From Mercurialis annua (Eukaryota > Streptophyta > Magnoliopsida > Malpighiales > Euphorbiaceae): DNA of 64,000 nucleotides. The stretch lies in assembly GCF_937616625.2 (NCBI RefSeq), contig NC_065576.1, positions 33,444,628 to 33,508,627 on the forward strand, written 5' to 3'. This document shows, in pieces, positions 43,863 through 58,536 of this stretch (position 1 is the first letter of the stretch; every line of letters starts with the position of its first letter). A model generated the notes under the pieces. It was given only the letters and a program-made list of their open reading frames with translations, did no database searches and had not been told where the DNA came from. A program made the translations under genes and the position numbers.

Positions 43863-46800
43863 TTCTTCCCCCCTTATAAAAATTCGTCCTCGAATTTTCA
43901 TATAACTCCTTGACTTTACTTTAACTCTTAACCTTTTGAACTTCATTCATCACTCCATTTCTGTACTCCTTGTAGACTAATGTGACAACCTTTCATATCG
44001 TCCCCGTCTTTCATAGTGTTTTTAGCTATTTTCTTATGTACTATGACTTCTTACCTTTGATTGCTTCTCTTTTACAACACAATCGTTGCGTTTGTCCTTT
44101 GTTTGACATTCAATACTAGTTTGTCCTAGTAATGTCTGATTATTATTAACGATAATCTCTACTCTTAAGCTTGTTCATTTGTATTCAAATGATGTAGATG
44201 ATCCATTAGTCTGTACCTCTTAATCTTCTCTTATGATGATATTTATCGTGTTCATATATATATATACTGTTTACATTGACTTATGACTTTCCGTTCTTAA
44301 TTCCTTCCCTCTATCTACTCCGTTTAATCCTATCATCATTCCTTATTGAAATATGTGGACATTCAACTAACCCAGGTTTCACTACTTACGTAGTTTCTTT
44401 CGTACTGCTGTTATCGCCATCTGATTGTTATTCGTCGTGGTGTTGGGAGTCTAATCCCATTATCCACCATCCTTATTTATCTCGTTATTTCGCTTTTCAT
44501 ACAAAAATTCTTTTGCTATCGTCGCTTTATCACGATCTTTCATGAGGTTAATTCTCATGACGTATTCTCGTAAGGGTTTTGCTATCCTTGTAAGGGTTAC
44601 TTTGATCTTCTTCTTGCGTCTTTACTTCTCGTATACTGCTTTACTCATTGTATATTCATTGATCTACTTCCTTTCTTAAGAGTGAGGCACTATTCTTAAA
44701 ACTTCTAGTCTTTTCTTTCTTTTCATCAACCTATCTTATTCTTCATTCTTCATCATCTTGGATAACTGTCTTTATTATCATGTCATGTACTTCCGCTTAC
44801 GATCCTTGCTATCATCTTTTAAAAATTGTCAGTCTTACATTATGTTTCTTTACACTACAGTTACATGTGCATCAATGCTTGATGTCCTATAGGAAAGAGA
44901 TATTTAATCTCTTTGTGAACCTTCTTGGTTCAGGCACAGCTGTTACGTATGCGATCTTCGTACTAGGGGATCAACGATTGTTGTCACATTGAAGTTTTAT
45001 TCCCGATTTAATCAATGCATCTTGTTTACTCCTTGCCAATGAGGATCCTTGATTCTCTTAACTCTTGTCGTCGTGGGTTGATTTTAACAGTATCGTCACT
45101 ATCACCATCACCGTGTATCGTGTATACTCTTATTGATCTTTAGATTCGTTAATCCATTATCTCATCTATCCAATTGTGCCCTCGTGTTCTCATGAAGATC
45201 TTTGTCTATCCTTCTAGCAAGTGTAACCATTCCTTACGACCTTTGAGGCATGTTGATCCTTATGATCATTACTGTATTCAAATCCTTCTTCCCTTATTTG
45301 GCACTTTACAATCTCTTCACATCAATCTCCTCTTGATATCACTTTCTCCTTTTAGTGAGTTTCTCACTATGCGTCTCTTCATAATCCGTCCTTTGGAATT
45401 CCGATATTAAGTTTAGTATTAACTTTTAGGTTATACTCGTCCTTAATTTCTCGTTTACCTTTTCGTTTCATCTTATCTATGTTCTTCCTTCTTTCGTCGT
45501 CTTCTTAACGTTGATCGTCTCACGACTCTTAAGGATGCTTTTAGCATTCATTTTCACGATTCACTATTCTATTCCATTCTTCTTTTCTAATATCGTATCT
45601 TAGTTTGATTCTTAATTTCCAAACTATTTCCCTTTTCCATAGCGTGGTGTGAGGTTTATTCCTTATTATCTATAGTCTTGTTATTTTCACTCGTTACTTC
45701 ACTCTTCTGCCTATAACGTAGGTATATTCCTTCATGTCTCTTCCTTGACTTCTTGTTCCTAATCAACCAATAGGATTAATAGTCGTAATGCTATAGCCCT
45801 ATGGTACCTTTCTTGTGTTCCGTATTCACGCTCTTATCATGTGTCTCGATCATCTTTTGTTACATTTCTTGCATTCTTCTTCATTGCATCCTGTACATCA
45901 TGTACTTCTTCTTTTAACATTCACAACCTCGAGCATGAGTGGTGATCGTAGCCTATTTCGTCTGAATTCCTCGATATGGTACGTTCTTGATTACTTGCGG
46001 CTTATCGTACTTTTACTGACACCTTGACTGTCAGTGAAGCCGATCCTATGTTCGAGTCATCTTTATTTATTTTCATTGTTATGTGTCCGTGACTACATAG
46101 AGTCCAATCTAGTGGATCCTCTCGTTAATTTTCCGTGTAACTTTCTCTTTTCCTTTCCTTGATCACTCTTATCAAGTTTCTTGCAACGTACGCAAGCAAA
46201 TTTGTTTTTTCTCTATATCGATTTCCGTAACTAACTTCTTTGTTCAAGTTCTTATACCTTCTCATAGGTATCTTACTTTCATCTATCATGTCATATTTCG
46301 ACTGATCCAATATATGTAGTTCAAGTTTGTTATTGAGTCTTTTCTTCACGTCCTTTCACTTACCTCGATGCACGAAGATTCATCTATGTGTCAAATACGT
46401 TCGATGCTATATATTGCATCCTAACCATTCAGGGATTACTATTAATCTTTCACATAATCTTTCACATCAATCGCACCATGCACTCTACTCCTTATTAGCC
46501 GAACTTAAAACTTAAGATCCCGTGCTTCGCGCACATCATTCACACTTATACTTGTTCTAATCTTTTCATCCACTTTATAATCGTAACTTTGTGGTGGAAG
46601 TTCCAACTCCTAATTCACTTATTGCAACTCTTGTCGTTTACCTCTTGATCTTTCTTATCATGCTTCTCAAATCACTACATTCTATGCGGACTTGATGTTA
46701 GCTATACTTAATTGATCCAATTCCATGCTCCGTACTTCATATTCTTGTCACTCATCTACTTGGCTCGTCACTTTATTGACATATATCCATTATCGATATT

Positions 46801-48235
46801 CTTATGAAATCTACTTCACGTTCTCGGTTTGCCGATCGTAATGGTTAACACTTAGGTCACCGTCTTAGGGACTTCGTGTTCCAGTGACAACTTGATCCAA
46901 CGGTTCAATAAAGAGTTGTCACGATCTTATTAAACCTGACGACTTTCTAATATTACGCAATATTCACATTATCCTTTCATAAGGGTAATCTTCTATCTTC
47001 AAGGTATAAACTGTGAGTCTATTTCTTTGCTCGACTATCCTCTTTCTTACTTCTATGGTGTGGTAGCATGATGCTCTAATCACTTCGTTTAAAGATAGGA
47101 ACATCCCAGTTCATCGTTCGATTAGTTACATTTTGCTTCTCACATACATCTTACCATTCGCTTCTCGTATATAAACTTCATTCTTCTTATATACTTCTTT
47201 CCTTATATCGTAGTTTAATATCTTTGACGTCCTGTCAAAGAGATACTTACTTTCTAGCTTACCACTAATCTGGTACGCGTCACTTTCCAATACATATGCA
47301 ATTTTTAGCTATATTCTAGCTCGTTAACTCATGGCTAAGTTCATATCCTAGAAGCATAACCTCTATGTTCTCGCAATTACACGTATTCATTCGCCTCATG
47401 GTCTTGATCGCAGTTTGCTCGCGAGCACTTCACTTCCGTCATAGAGTTCTGGTCTAGATATACTTACTTAAAAACAAAACTCCTTGAAAACTCTTTCGAA
47501 TAAAACATTTCGTTTCGAAATGTAAATCGAAATTTTATTTAAATCTTAGCAAAATTGTGCACTAGGGTGATGACATATCTCATCCCCAAAGAGTTGCCAC
47601 ATCTCACCTTTTTCGTCTGAGCATAATGCATATGATGCATGTACTATTAATGCATGTATTCATTTATTGTTCTTTTCATTAGCAATGTATGTAGTGATGC
47701 ACTTCTATCAATGTCGTGGCATTTATCAATGACTATCACGGGTCTAGGCACAATTATGCTTTCAAAATCGTTTAAACAAAACAACTTGTAAAAGTTATAA
47801 ACTTTGAGTTTTGTAAGTTCTCTAAACCTTTGAACTCTATAGCCGGCAAGTTCTCTCACCTCTGTAGCTTTATACTTCTTCGTTATCTGCCTCCTGGCGT
47901 TTCAATCGATCCTCTCGACAATATCTAGCCTAAATGTACCAAAACATGAACTGCCTTATCGTGGAATTTCATCTCCTCGAGGTTCCATCTAGATATGCAT
48001 ATCACGTATGCATATCTTATCGAAAACGAAATACGCGCGTGTATCTCATATACGTAAGTCACAACAACAAACAAGCACTTCACAAACCAATCAATTATAG
48101 TTATCATAATACATCAACGCAAACTACTTAGATCAGACAGAACTCAACTCTATAGCTGCAGTAGTTCCTAGGTCACTTAACTGACAAAATACATATTAGC
48201 AGAGGTAACTGAACCAACTGCTCTGATACCACAAT
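43863..48235 (-). other. Y internal region, non-coding
   Basis: 4373 bp with PPT context at 43863-43890 and PBS at 48220-48231. Conserved leader block near 47548-47600. Sense strand purine-rich without ORFs. Diverged from Z and O but collinear. Confidence 0.8.
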
Positions 48236-50880
48236 TGTCACGACCCAAATTATTGAGCCGCGACCGACGCTAGGGAACGGGAGTGGTAGCTCCGGAACCC
48301 GTAGCAAGCCTAAAATCAATATAAATTTTTTGCGATTAGAACATATTACTATATATAATACATTATCAGAAATCTTCTTTAAATAATATAATTCAATTAT
48401 TAAAATATTGTATTCCTTTTCTGAAAACATTCGCGAAACAATTTTTAGAAACCAGGGTCTTACCGAGCGATATCTCATATCCAGCACCGCCCTGTTTCTG
48501 ATCACAAACATCACCAATTCCACTTACGGCAATTGGTATCAAATTCAAACGGATAAACGCCATCTTTCTAAACAACTCATTTATAAAATTTATATCAGAG
48601 TTCACATTTTAAATACCGTTTGAAATCAAATCATAAATCTTATTTTGACCCCTACTGACTACTGCAGCTTTAAGGACTCGTACTTTGTGCAAGTCAGAAG
48701 ACTTCCAACACAAAGGAGATGGTCTGTCTGATCCGACTCTGATCACCTGAAATAAAACAATGTGAGGGAGTCAGTATTTTGGGAAATACTGAGTGAGCTT
48801 GCAAGTTACTAACGGTATTAATATAAAAATATAACATCGCATCTTAAGAAGACAATAATATAAAACATATAAACAGGTATTTGATCCGTATGAAACTAAT
48901 ACCCTAGCATGCGACACATCTCTCGAATAATCATATATCATTCAACTCAATCGTAAATATCAATTGCGAGTCCAACTCGCTGGTCGCCCAGCCACTAGAT
49001 ACGGGGACTCCAGACTACACCGTAGCCGAGTGCTCACTCGTATCAAAATCATATACCCAATCGTAAATTTCATAATCATCATCAGCTCCCAGCCGTGTCA
49101 CATCATTTCTCAAATGCAAACGCACTAGACTGACTCAATACTGGTGATCACACAGCCTATTAACACCCAATAGGTAGCTAGTTTCTTCAGATCGCATACT
49201 AGTTCTCGTATATAGAAATTAAGTAAACATATAACATTGCAATCAATTATATATAATGCGATGCGTGTAAACAGTATATATATTTATATAAAATAACTTT
49301 AATATATAATACACGAAAGTAAATTGCAACGCACAGTGACCGCTATCCCAAAATTGCATTATCGTCAATTCATCACGTAGGTTTCGTGGGTCATATGATC
49401 TCTTAGCTATTCCAGCTCGTCAGCCTGGTAGCTCGTCGATACATCCGTTTCCTATTCAAATTACTCGTACGTTTAATTCATAAGCGTAAACTGAATACTA
49501 AAATCTTAAGTTATACACTTAGGTTAATATAATCGTATTTCCATTACGATTCTTAAACTTAGGTTCTTCATATCTCAAAACTCTAGTCGAACACATTATG
49601 TTCGATATCTAAATTTCTCGTTTTTGGGGTCCGTGACTCACTTTTAATGTCCGACGTACTTGAAGTCGGAAGACTAGGTTGAAACAGGGCGGAAATGTCT
49701 AAACAGACGTGTTCGTTGGCTAATCCTGTGCGGTCGCACACTTTTGTGTGCGCCCGCACACAATATTTGTGCCCCGCACACAATTGTGTGCCCCCGCACA
49801 CTTTTGTGTGCGCCCGCACACAATTGTGTGCCCCCGCACACTTTAGTGTGCGCCCGCACACTTTTGTGTGCGGTCTTTCGCACACACCCTGGAATCTAAT
49901 TCCGGCATTCCGACGTGCTCTAACGCTCCCTACACATACAAAACTCAATCCCCAACAATACCCGCATCTTAGTTTTTCCGAAAACACCAAAACCGACCTA
50001 GTTCCGACGAATTCGATATACTAATATCAATTAACTTCAAAACAGCCTTTTAATCAACCAATATTCATCTCGATAACTCATTCTTACCTTGTTTTGATTC
50101 TTGAATTTGATAGAGGATTGAATCCCGAGTAATTTGGCATAAAGAACGCGCGATTTGGACGAGAAACGGCGAAACCGCATCGATCGTAAGCTTCGTCGAT
50201 CAAATTCTTCGTTTCTTCTTTCCTGATGCTTCTTGAATCATCTTATTCATATCCTTTCTTATATATATCATGGCTAAAGTACGTTTTGATCCTTCATTTC
50301 TTTTGTTTAAACCATTTCTCTTTTAAACTTTCTAATTTAACCAAACGGTTAAATTATCCTTTTAACTCGATCACTTACGTATTATTTATATCTGTATAAA
50401 TAATACTAACCCAAAATCATTATTTTCCGTCAATAATATTTTAATTACTATTCCCGAGGCTTAATTGGCTAATTTGCACTTTGGTCCTTGAAACTTTTCA
50501 AAAGTTGCAATTTAGTCCAAACGCATCCGCGTCCAAATTTTAAAAGGTCTCCGATTGACCCGAAACTTTGACCACATACACTATAAAACATTTCGCGAAC
50601 CTTGATGAAATAATTTTCACTTCGAAATTTATATGGCTAAATTACCATTTTAGTCCATGTACTTTATTTTGCGACTTTCTTAACATTTTTCCTTTTAATT
50701 CCAATTCTAACTTTAGAATTGAAATATAACCTTAATTTTCTCATAATTAGTTTCCCAAAATCGACTTACTTAAGACTTATTTACTTTATCTTTTCAGAAA
50801 TTCTTCTGATATCGCTACTCTAGCGAATCAAAACTGGACATGTGGTCCAATTAGCTAATTAATTGTTTTGGGGTATTACA
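48236..50880 (-). repeat. LTR E: intact 5' LTR of Y (2645 bp)
   Basis: Full length with TATA (near 50262), donor-like GTAAGA (50082-50087), palindrome array and variant hairpins (GCGAGTCCAACTCGC near 48966). G-box changed to CATGTG. Confidence 0.88.
49727..49905 (-). repeat. Palindrome array of exact 20-bp period in LTR E
   Basis: Seven units at 20-bp steps from about 49728 to 49860, then one at 24 bp. Arms GTGTGC/GCACAC are mostly intact, while centres alternate GCCC, CCCC and GTCG types; one unit has a shortened left arm (TTGTGCCCCGCACAC). A weaker stem-loop (GGAAT, CTA, ATTCC; 49891-49903) takes the place of the CCCGGAAAA one. Confidence 0.88.
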
Positions 50881-53800
50881 ATTACTTAATGTCTTATAGG
50901 AAAGAGATATTTAATCTCTTTGTGAACTTTCTTGATTCAGGCACAACTGTTACGTATACGATCTCCGTACTAGGGGAGCAACGATTGTTGCTACATTGGA
51001 GTTTTATTCCCGATTTATTCAATGCACCCTGTATACTTCTTTCCAATGAGGATCCTTGATTTTCTTAGCTCTTGTCGTCGTGGGTTGATTTTAACAGTAT
51101 CGTCACTGTCACCATCACCGTGTATCGTGTATACTCTTATTGATCTTCAGATTCGTTAATCCATTATCTCATCTATCCAATTGCGCCCTCGTGTTCTCAT
51201 TGAGATCTTTGTCTATCCTTCTAGCAAGCGTAACCATTTTTTACAACCTTTGAGGCATGATGATCCTTATGATCATTACTGTATTCAAATCCTTGTTGCC
51301 ATATTTGGCACTTTACAACCTCTTCACATCAATCTCCTCTTGATATCAATTTCTCCTTTTAGTGAGTTCCTCACTATGCGTCTCGTCATAATCCATCCTT
51401 TGGAATTCCAATATTAACATTAGTATTAACTTTTAGGTTATACTCGTCCTTAATTTCTCGTTTACCTTTCCGTTTCATCTTTTCTATGTTCTTTCTTCTT
51501 TCGTCGTCTTCTTAACGTTGATCGTCTTACTACCTTTAAGGATGATTTTAGCATTTATCGTTATAATTCACTATTCTTTTTCCGTTCTTCCTTTCAATAT
51601 CGTATCTTAGTTTGACCTTTAATTCCCAAACTATTTCTCTTTTCCATATCGTGGTGTAAGGTTTACTCTTTAATGTCCACGGTCTTGTTATTTTCACTTA
51701 TTACTCCCTTGACTTCTTGTTTTTTTAATTAACTAATATGATTAATAGTCTTAATGCTATAACCCTATGGTACCTTTCTTGTGTTCCATATTCATGTTCT
51801 TATCATATGCCTCGATTGTCTTCTATTGCATTCTTGTTATTCTTCTTCATTATACCTTGTATTTCTTGTATTTCTTATTTTAACATCTTTAACCTCGACT
51901 ATCAATAGAGGGTTGCAACCGTTCAAATTACTCGACGTGTTACGCTCTCGACCACGCGAATACCCACTTATTTTACTCTTACTGACAACTTAACTGTCAG
52001 TGGATCCAATCCTATGTCTTTGTCCTCTTTATCCTTCTTTGTTTCTATGTGTCCGCGACTACATAGAATTCCATTTCTCTAATCTCCTTGTCAACTCTCC
52101 ACGTGACTTTTCTCTTTTTTTTTCCTCGTTCACTCTTATCGAGTTCCTTGCGACATACGCAGGTTATCTGTACTTTCTTAGTACTTATTACCTTAACTGG
52201 TCTCTTATTATCCATGACCTACTTTTGAATCCTTATATATTATTATACATACCTCATCCCTCCTTCCACATGGGTACTCTCTTGTAGGTATCTTACTTCT
52301 ACCTCTTGCCTCATATTTCGATCTATCTGATGTTACTTTCTTTAGTATAGCTCAGTTCTGGCATTAAGTCTCCTCTTTATTATTCGAACTTGAAGCTTAA
52401 GACTTTATATTCCACATATGTTCATTACGTTTACACCTTCCTTGGTCTACTAATTCGCTTCATGATCGCAACTTAGTGTTGAAGGATCAAACTCAAAATT
52501 CACTTATTGCATCATTCGTCTTTTATATATTGATCTTACTTATTGTACATTTCTTTTCATTAGCTTTCATGTGGGGTTGGTGTTGGCTATTCTTAGCTGG
52601 CCAACTTTTATACCTTCTACCATTCAATTCCACACTCTGCACTTTATATTTTTGTCGTCTGTCTACTTGGCTCGTCGCTTTTATCCATTCACATATCCAT
52701 CATCGATACTCTTATGAAATCTACTTCACGTTCTCGGTTTGACGATCGTAACGGTTAATACATAAGTAACCATCTTAGGGACATCGTGTCCCAGTAAGAA
52801 CTTGATCCAATGGTCCAATCAGAAGTTATCATAGTTTTGCTAAACCTTCACGATTCGTAGATCTTATCTAAAGCTTATCACGTTGATGCATAGCAACTAT
52901 GCATGTTCCTTGCACTATGATATGCATCCGTCAATCTTTCGATTATATCTTCTTATATTCTTCTTCTCGTCAACAAGATACTCACTTTCTATCTTACCAC
53001 TAATCGGGTACACATTACTTTCTAATACATCTGTGATTTTTAGTTATACTCTAGCGCGTTAACTCGAAACTAAGTTCATATTCTAAAGGCATAACCTCCA
53101 TGCTCTCGCAATTACACGTATTCATTTGCCTCATGGCCTTGATCGCAACTTGCTCGCGAGCATTTCACTTCAGTCACAGAGTTCTGGTCTAGGTATACTT
53201 ACATAAAAACAAAACTCTTTGAAAACTCTTTCAAATAAAGCGTCTCGCTATCAAAATTACATTTAAATCTTAGCAAAATTGTGCACTAGGGTGATGATGT
53301 CTCTCATCCCCAAAGAGTTGCCACCGCTCACCTTTTTGTCTGAGCATAATGCATATGATGCATGTACTATTAATGCATGTATTCATTTATTGTTCTTTTC
53401 ATTAGTAATATATGTAGTGATGCACTTCTATCAATATCGTGGCATTTATCAATGACTATCCCGGGTCTAGGCACAATTATGCTTTCAAAATCGCTTAAAC
53501 AAATCAACCTGTAAAAGTTATAAACTTTGAGTTAAACCTTTGAACTCTGTATCCGGCAAGTTCTTCAACTTCTGTAACTTTGCATTTCTTCTTCATTCTC
53601 CTTTTTGACACTTCGATCGATCGAATTCGACAGCATATTGGCGTTATTCAATGCCAACCACATATGTGTTACTATCGAGTCATAGTAACATCGACTATAT
53701 TCTAGTCGTAGGGGGTATTGCATCTCCCCGAGATTCCATCTGGATATGCATGTCGCATAAGCATATCCTATCGAAAACAAAATATGCGTATGCATCTCAT

Positions 53801-53987
53801 ATATGCATGTCACAGAAACAAACGAATATTTCACAAACCAACCTATCGCACTTATCGCAAAACAAGCAATGCAAACTACTTGGATCAGACAGAACTCAAC
53901 TCTATTGCTGCAGTAGTTCCTAGGTCACTTAACTAACAAAACACATATTAGCAGAGGTAACTGGACCAACTGCTCTGATACCACAAT
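50881..53987 (-). other. X internal region, PBS-side part
   Basis: Matches Y from about 44870 to 48235. PBS at 53972-53983, leader block near 53265-53325. Non-coding. Confidence 0.8.
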
Positions 53988-56444
53988 TGTCACGACCCAA
54001 ATTATTGAGCCGCGACCGGCGCTAGGGAACGGGAGTGGTAGCTCCGGAACCCGTAGCAAGCCTAAAACCAATGTAAATTTTTCGCGATCAAAACATATTA
54101 CTAAATATAATACATTATCAGAAATCCTCTTTAAATAATATAATTTAATTATTAAAATATCGTATTCCTTTTCTGAAAACATTCGCGAAACAATTCTTAG
54201 AAACCAGGGTCTTACCGAGCGATATCTCATATCCAGCACCGCCCTGTTTCTGATTACAAACATCACCAATTCCACTCACGGCAATTGGTATCAAATTCAA
54301 ACGGATAGACGTCATCTTTCTAAACAACTTATTTATAAAATTTATATCAGAGTTCACATTTTAAATACCGTTTGAAATCAAATCATAAATCTTATTTTGA
54401 CACCTATTGACTACTGCGGCTCTAAGGACTCGTACTTTGTGCAAGTCAGAAGACTTCCAACACAAAGGAGATGGTCTGTCTGATCCGACTCCGATCACTT
54501 GAAATAAAACACTGCGAGGGAGTCAGTATTTTGGGAAATACTGAGTGAGCTTGCAAGTTACTAACGGTATTAATAAAAATATAACATCGCATCTTAAGAA
54601 GACAATAATGTAAAACATATAAACATGTATTTGATCCGTACAAAACTAATATCCTAGCATGCGACACATCTCTCGAAAAATCATATATCATTCAACCCAA
54701 TTGTAAATATCAATTGCGAGTCCAACTCGCTGGTGGCCCAGCCACTATATACGGGGACTCCAGACTACACCGTAGCCGAGTGCTCACTCGTATCAAAATT
54801 ATATACCCAATCGTAAATTTCATAATCATCATCAGCTCCCAGCTGTGTCACATCATTTCTCAAATGCAAACACACTAGACTGACTCAATACTGGTGATCA
54901 CACAGCCTATTGACACCCAATAGGTAGCTAGTTTCTTCGGATCGCATACTAGTTTTCGAATATAGAAATTAAGTAAACATATAACATTGCAATCAATTAT
55001 ATAATGTGATGCGTGTAAACAGTATATATATTTATATAAAATAACTTTAATATTTAATACACGAAAGTAAAGTGCAACTCACAGTGACCGCTATCCAAGA
55101 CCGCATTATTATAATCCCGTAAACGTAAGCTCCATGCGTCGTTCTCGTAGCTATTCCAGCTCGTTAGCCTGGTAGCTCGTCGGTACGTCACTCACCTATT
55201 CACGTTACTCGTACGTTTAATTCATAAACGTAAACTGAATACTAAAATCCTAAGTTATAAACTTAGGTTAACACGATCTTATTCTTTATATGTCTTTTAA
55301 CTTTGATCGTGTTCTAATACTTTAGTCGAGATAGTTGTTATATCTCTTTTTAACTTATCGGGGTCCTCAATCGTTTTTAGGATCTAATATTGAAAAATAT
55401 CGAAATCCCATTTCTTTAAGGCTAAAAGTCCATTTTAGCCCCTCGGGCAAAAAGTCCATTTTAGTCCCTCGTGGACCCACTGCGCGCCCGCACAGGGTGG
55501 TGTGCGTTCGCACGCCGTGGGTGTGCGTCCGCACACTGGTGTGCTTTCGCATATATTGGGTGTGCGTTCGCAATCCATCACTGGTGTGCGAACGCACACC
55601 ACGTGCGATCCGCACGCAGCCCCCGGAAACGTCGTTTTCGGGCTTCCCGTTGTGCTATCACTCGCCATACATGTATAAAACCTCATTTCCTTCAAACCCC
55701 GTAACTTCGTTTTTCCAAAAACGTTAAAACCGGGTCTAAATCGATAAATTTCTATTTTATACTAAAACCATCCTTTAAATTCGAATTTATTACCAAACAT
55801 CAAGATATTTACCTCAAAATGATACTTAGGATCGATAGAGGACGAGATTCTGAAGAAATCGCCGCAAAAATCACTTGAATCGGACGTCGAACGGCAAAAT
55901 GGCGGCGAAACGACGGTATCGTCGATAATTTCTCCATTTCTCTCGATCCTTCTCTGATTATGATTCACAATCATAACCTTATATAATCTGGCTAATATAC
56001 CACTTTAGTCCTTGTTCTTTTTGTTTATTATCATTTATCTTTTAAACTTTTCAATCGTACAATTTAGTCCATAGCTAAACCGTTAACTTCTTTTATAATA
56101 ACTTATACGTATTATTTATATCCAATAAATATTACAAAGCTCGATATTAATACTTCCCCGTCAAAATCTACAAATTTCCATTTTCGACACAAAGTGGCTA
56201 AATTACCACTTTGGTCCCTGTACCTTATTTTGTACCTTTCTTGACATTTTTCCTCTTAATTCCAATTCGAACTTTTGAATTGAGATATATTATTAAATTC
56301 CTCACGTATAATCCTTTCCAAAACCGACCTACTTGAAATTTATTTATCTTTATTTTATCGGAAAACTTTCCGATAACGCCTATCGGGCGAGTCCAAGCTG
56401 GACACGTGGTCCAATTAGCTAATTAATTATTTTGGGGTATTACA
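53988..56444 (-). repeat. LTR G: 5' LTR of X (2457 bp)
   Basis: Complete from TGTCACGACCC to GGGGTATTACA. TATA near 55982, donor-like GAG|GTAAAT (55807-55812), G-box intact. The U3 half differs clearly from E, the R/U5 half much less. Confidence 0.88.
55481..55642 (-). repeat. Palindrome array and stem-loop in LTR G
   Basis: Units with cores near 55481, 55503, 55524, 55542, 55563, 55587 and 55604; spacings 17-24. More decayed than in B (centres CGCCC, GTTC, GTCC, TTTC, GAAC, GATCC). Stem-loop 55622-55642 (CCCGGAAAC, GTC, GTTTTCGGG) with one imperfect pair. Confidence 0.8.
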
Positions 56445-56874
56445 CTTACACTTTAAACTATTTAATCTCATGTAACTCTGATGTTAACTGTACCTAGTTA
56501 ATCAAATTCTATACTCTGTCTTTTGTATTCTAGTCATACGCCCTCTTGGCTCATCATCCTTATCCATATAAATCTTCCATTGATACTCCTATTAAACTAA
56601 TTCAAGCTCTTAATTCAACGATCGCAGCAATTAATACTTAGGTAATCGTCTTATAAACATCATATTCCGATATCAACTTAATCCAAGGCTTAATTCAAAG
56701 TCATCACAGTTTTACTAAACCTTTATAGGTATCTCTTTCTTCACGCTAATATTGTCTTTATATCCATCGTCTTATTTTTGGCACACAATTCCTTATATCA
56801 GTTGCTTTTTCGGCTAACTGATTCATAATGACGTTGGGTTACTGCGGCACTTCCGATGCCTGTATGTTCCCACT

Positions 56875-57030
56875 TTACTTTGCTAAGTTCCCGTTGTCCT
56901 TTATCTCATCTCTGGCCTTACTGACCAATTGGAGTAGATTGCATTTGCTTTGGTTAGCTCGATCTTCTTCTCGCGCCTCATATACTTGCTGTGCAATAGC
57001 ACGCATTTGCGCAGTCCTTTGCTCATAGTA
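56875..57030 (-). pseudogene. Short coding remnant in O, possible gag N-terminal piece
   Basis: An open stretch of about 51 codons on the sense strand, containing EQRTAQMRAIAQQVYEAREE, ends with TAA at 56875-56877. Ala/Gln/Glu/Arg-rich and probably helical. The Z counterpart (13872-14041) is interrupted. The only protein-like text in these non-coding elements; gag origin is a guess. Confidence 0.3.
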
Positions 57031-58064
57031 TAGCGATTATATAAAGGAATACTGATAAATTCCTTAAAATATAACACTTACTAATCATCACCATCAATCG
57101 CTGTCCACGTACGTTGGACTTTAAGAACGTCTCCTTCCTTTAGGCCTTCTACGATTACGTCTCTTATTGCAAGTCTTCTGAGTGCTCTGACTCATTATAG
57201 ACTTAACAAATTATCAAAACATATACTCGCGTCGTATATGTTAAACGTATATTACTATCGTAGCTATAAGCATCTATGTTGACCGGATTCAAGAAAATCA
57301 GTGTTCCCTAGATTTCCTTGATTACATATCGTAACATAAGTCTTGCGAGCATTCCGCTCACATGCACTTAATCAAACATCAAGAATATCAAAACATAACA
57401 GACATGTCCTATACGTTGTTAATCGGATATGCTTTACTATCCGAACACATATATTATTCTAGTCGTATACTAGTCTGTCTAATCAAGGCTAAGTTCATAT
57501 CCTAGAAGCATAACTTCTATATTCTCGCAATTATATATATTCGATTTTCTCATGTCCTTGATCGCACCTTGCTCGCGAGCACTTCACTTCCGTCACAGAG
57601 TTCTGGTCTAGGTATACTTACATAAAGACAAAACTTTTTGAAAACTCTTTCAAATAAAACGACTCATTTGAAAATTCCATTTAAATCTTAGCAAAATTGT
57701 GCACTAGGGTGATGACGTCTCTCATCCCCAAAGAGTTTCCACATCTCACCTCTTCATCTGAACATAATGCATATGATGCATGTCCTATTAATGCATGCAT
57801 TGATGAATGTAGTGATGCATTTCTATCAATGTCGTGGCAATCATGTATTTATGTATCGGGTCTACGCACAATTATACTTTTAAAATCGTTAAACAAATAA
57901 CTTTAACAAGTTATAAACTTTACGTTTTGTAAGTTCTCTAGACCTTAAAACTCTGTCTCCGGCAAGTTTCTCCCACTTCTATAACTTTGCATTCCTTCTT
58001 CACACTCTTTCTGAAATTTCGATCGATCGAATCCAATAACATCTCTCATGCTATCTGATGCTAA

Positions 58065-58070
<6 letters not shown>

Positions 58071-58120
<50 letters not shown>
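58071..58120. repeat. (AC)n(AT)n microsatellite
   Basis: About 18 AC units followed by about 6-7 AT units inside the O leader. Absent from the Z counterpart at 15060-15080, which has only a short ATATATATA. Confidence 0.9.
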
Positions 58121-58536
58121 GACATCAAATCACAATCATGTCAATTATATTCTATTCATGATTTTTCATTTCATAACTATCATACTTAACCTCTTATTCC
58201 TGACATCGATAGCGAAGTCAACCGATGTATTCTATATTCCTGACATCGATAGCCAAGCCAACCGATGTATCTGATTCAACTCATACAAATCAATCTCATA
58301 TCATGCAAGCATATCTTATCGAAAACAAAATTATACTTATATATCCCGTATATACGTGTCACGAAAAGCAAATAAGTATTTCACAAATCATTTTATCGTG
58401 CTTATCACAAAGCACATCATATTAATGACTTGGATCAGACAAACCTCAACTCTATAGCTGCAGTAGTTCCTAGGTTACTTAACCGACAAACGCATCTTAG
58501 CAGAGGTAACTGGACCAACTGCTCTAATACCACAAT

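Larger units (their letters stand above)
43569..50880 (-). mobile_element. Y: non-coding LTR element inserted in X
   Basis: 5' LTR E (48236-50880), PBS (48220-48231), internal region (43863-48235) with PPT, and the first about 294 bp of its 3' LTR. The right edge is an exact LTR start abutting X internal sequence (50881) that matches Y's own internal near 44870. The left TSD was removed by the deletion that made LTR D. Confidence 0.8.
43025..56444 (-). mobile_element. X: non-coding LTR element nested in O, itself holding Y
   Basis: TSD CTTAC at 43020-43024 and 56445-56449. 5' LTR G (53988-56444), PBS, internal part (50881-53987), then Y. The X 3' LTR survives only as 43025-about 43568, fused to the Y 3' LTR by deletion. 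About 1 kb of X internal sequence on the PPT side is missing. Confidence 0.82.
56445..58536 (-). other. O internal region, PBS-side part
   Basis: Resumes with the TSD CTTAC. Aligns with Z 13420-15389. PBS at 58521-58532 has one change (TGGTATTAGAGC). Leader block near 57685-57740. Microsatellite at 58071-58120. Confidence 0.8.

Noticed and set aside
49727..49890. Regular 20-bp repeats resembling a CRISPR array
   Set aside because: Units are palindromes with 2-5 bp between them, no unique spacers, in a plant LTR.
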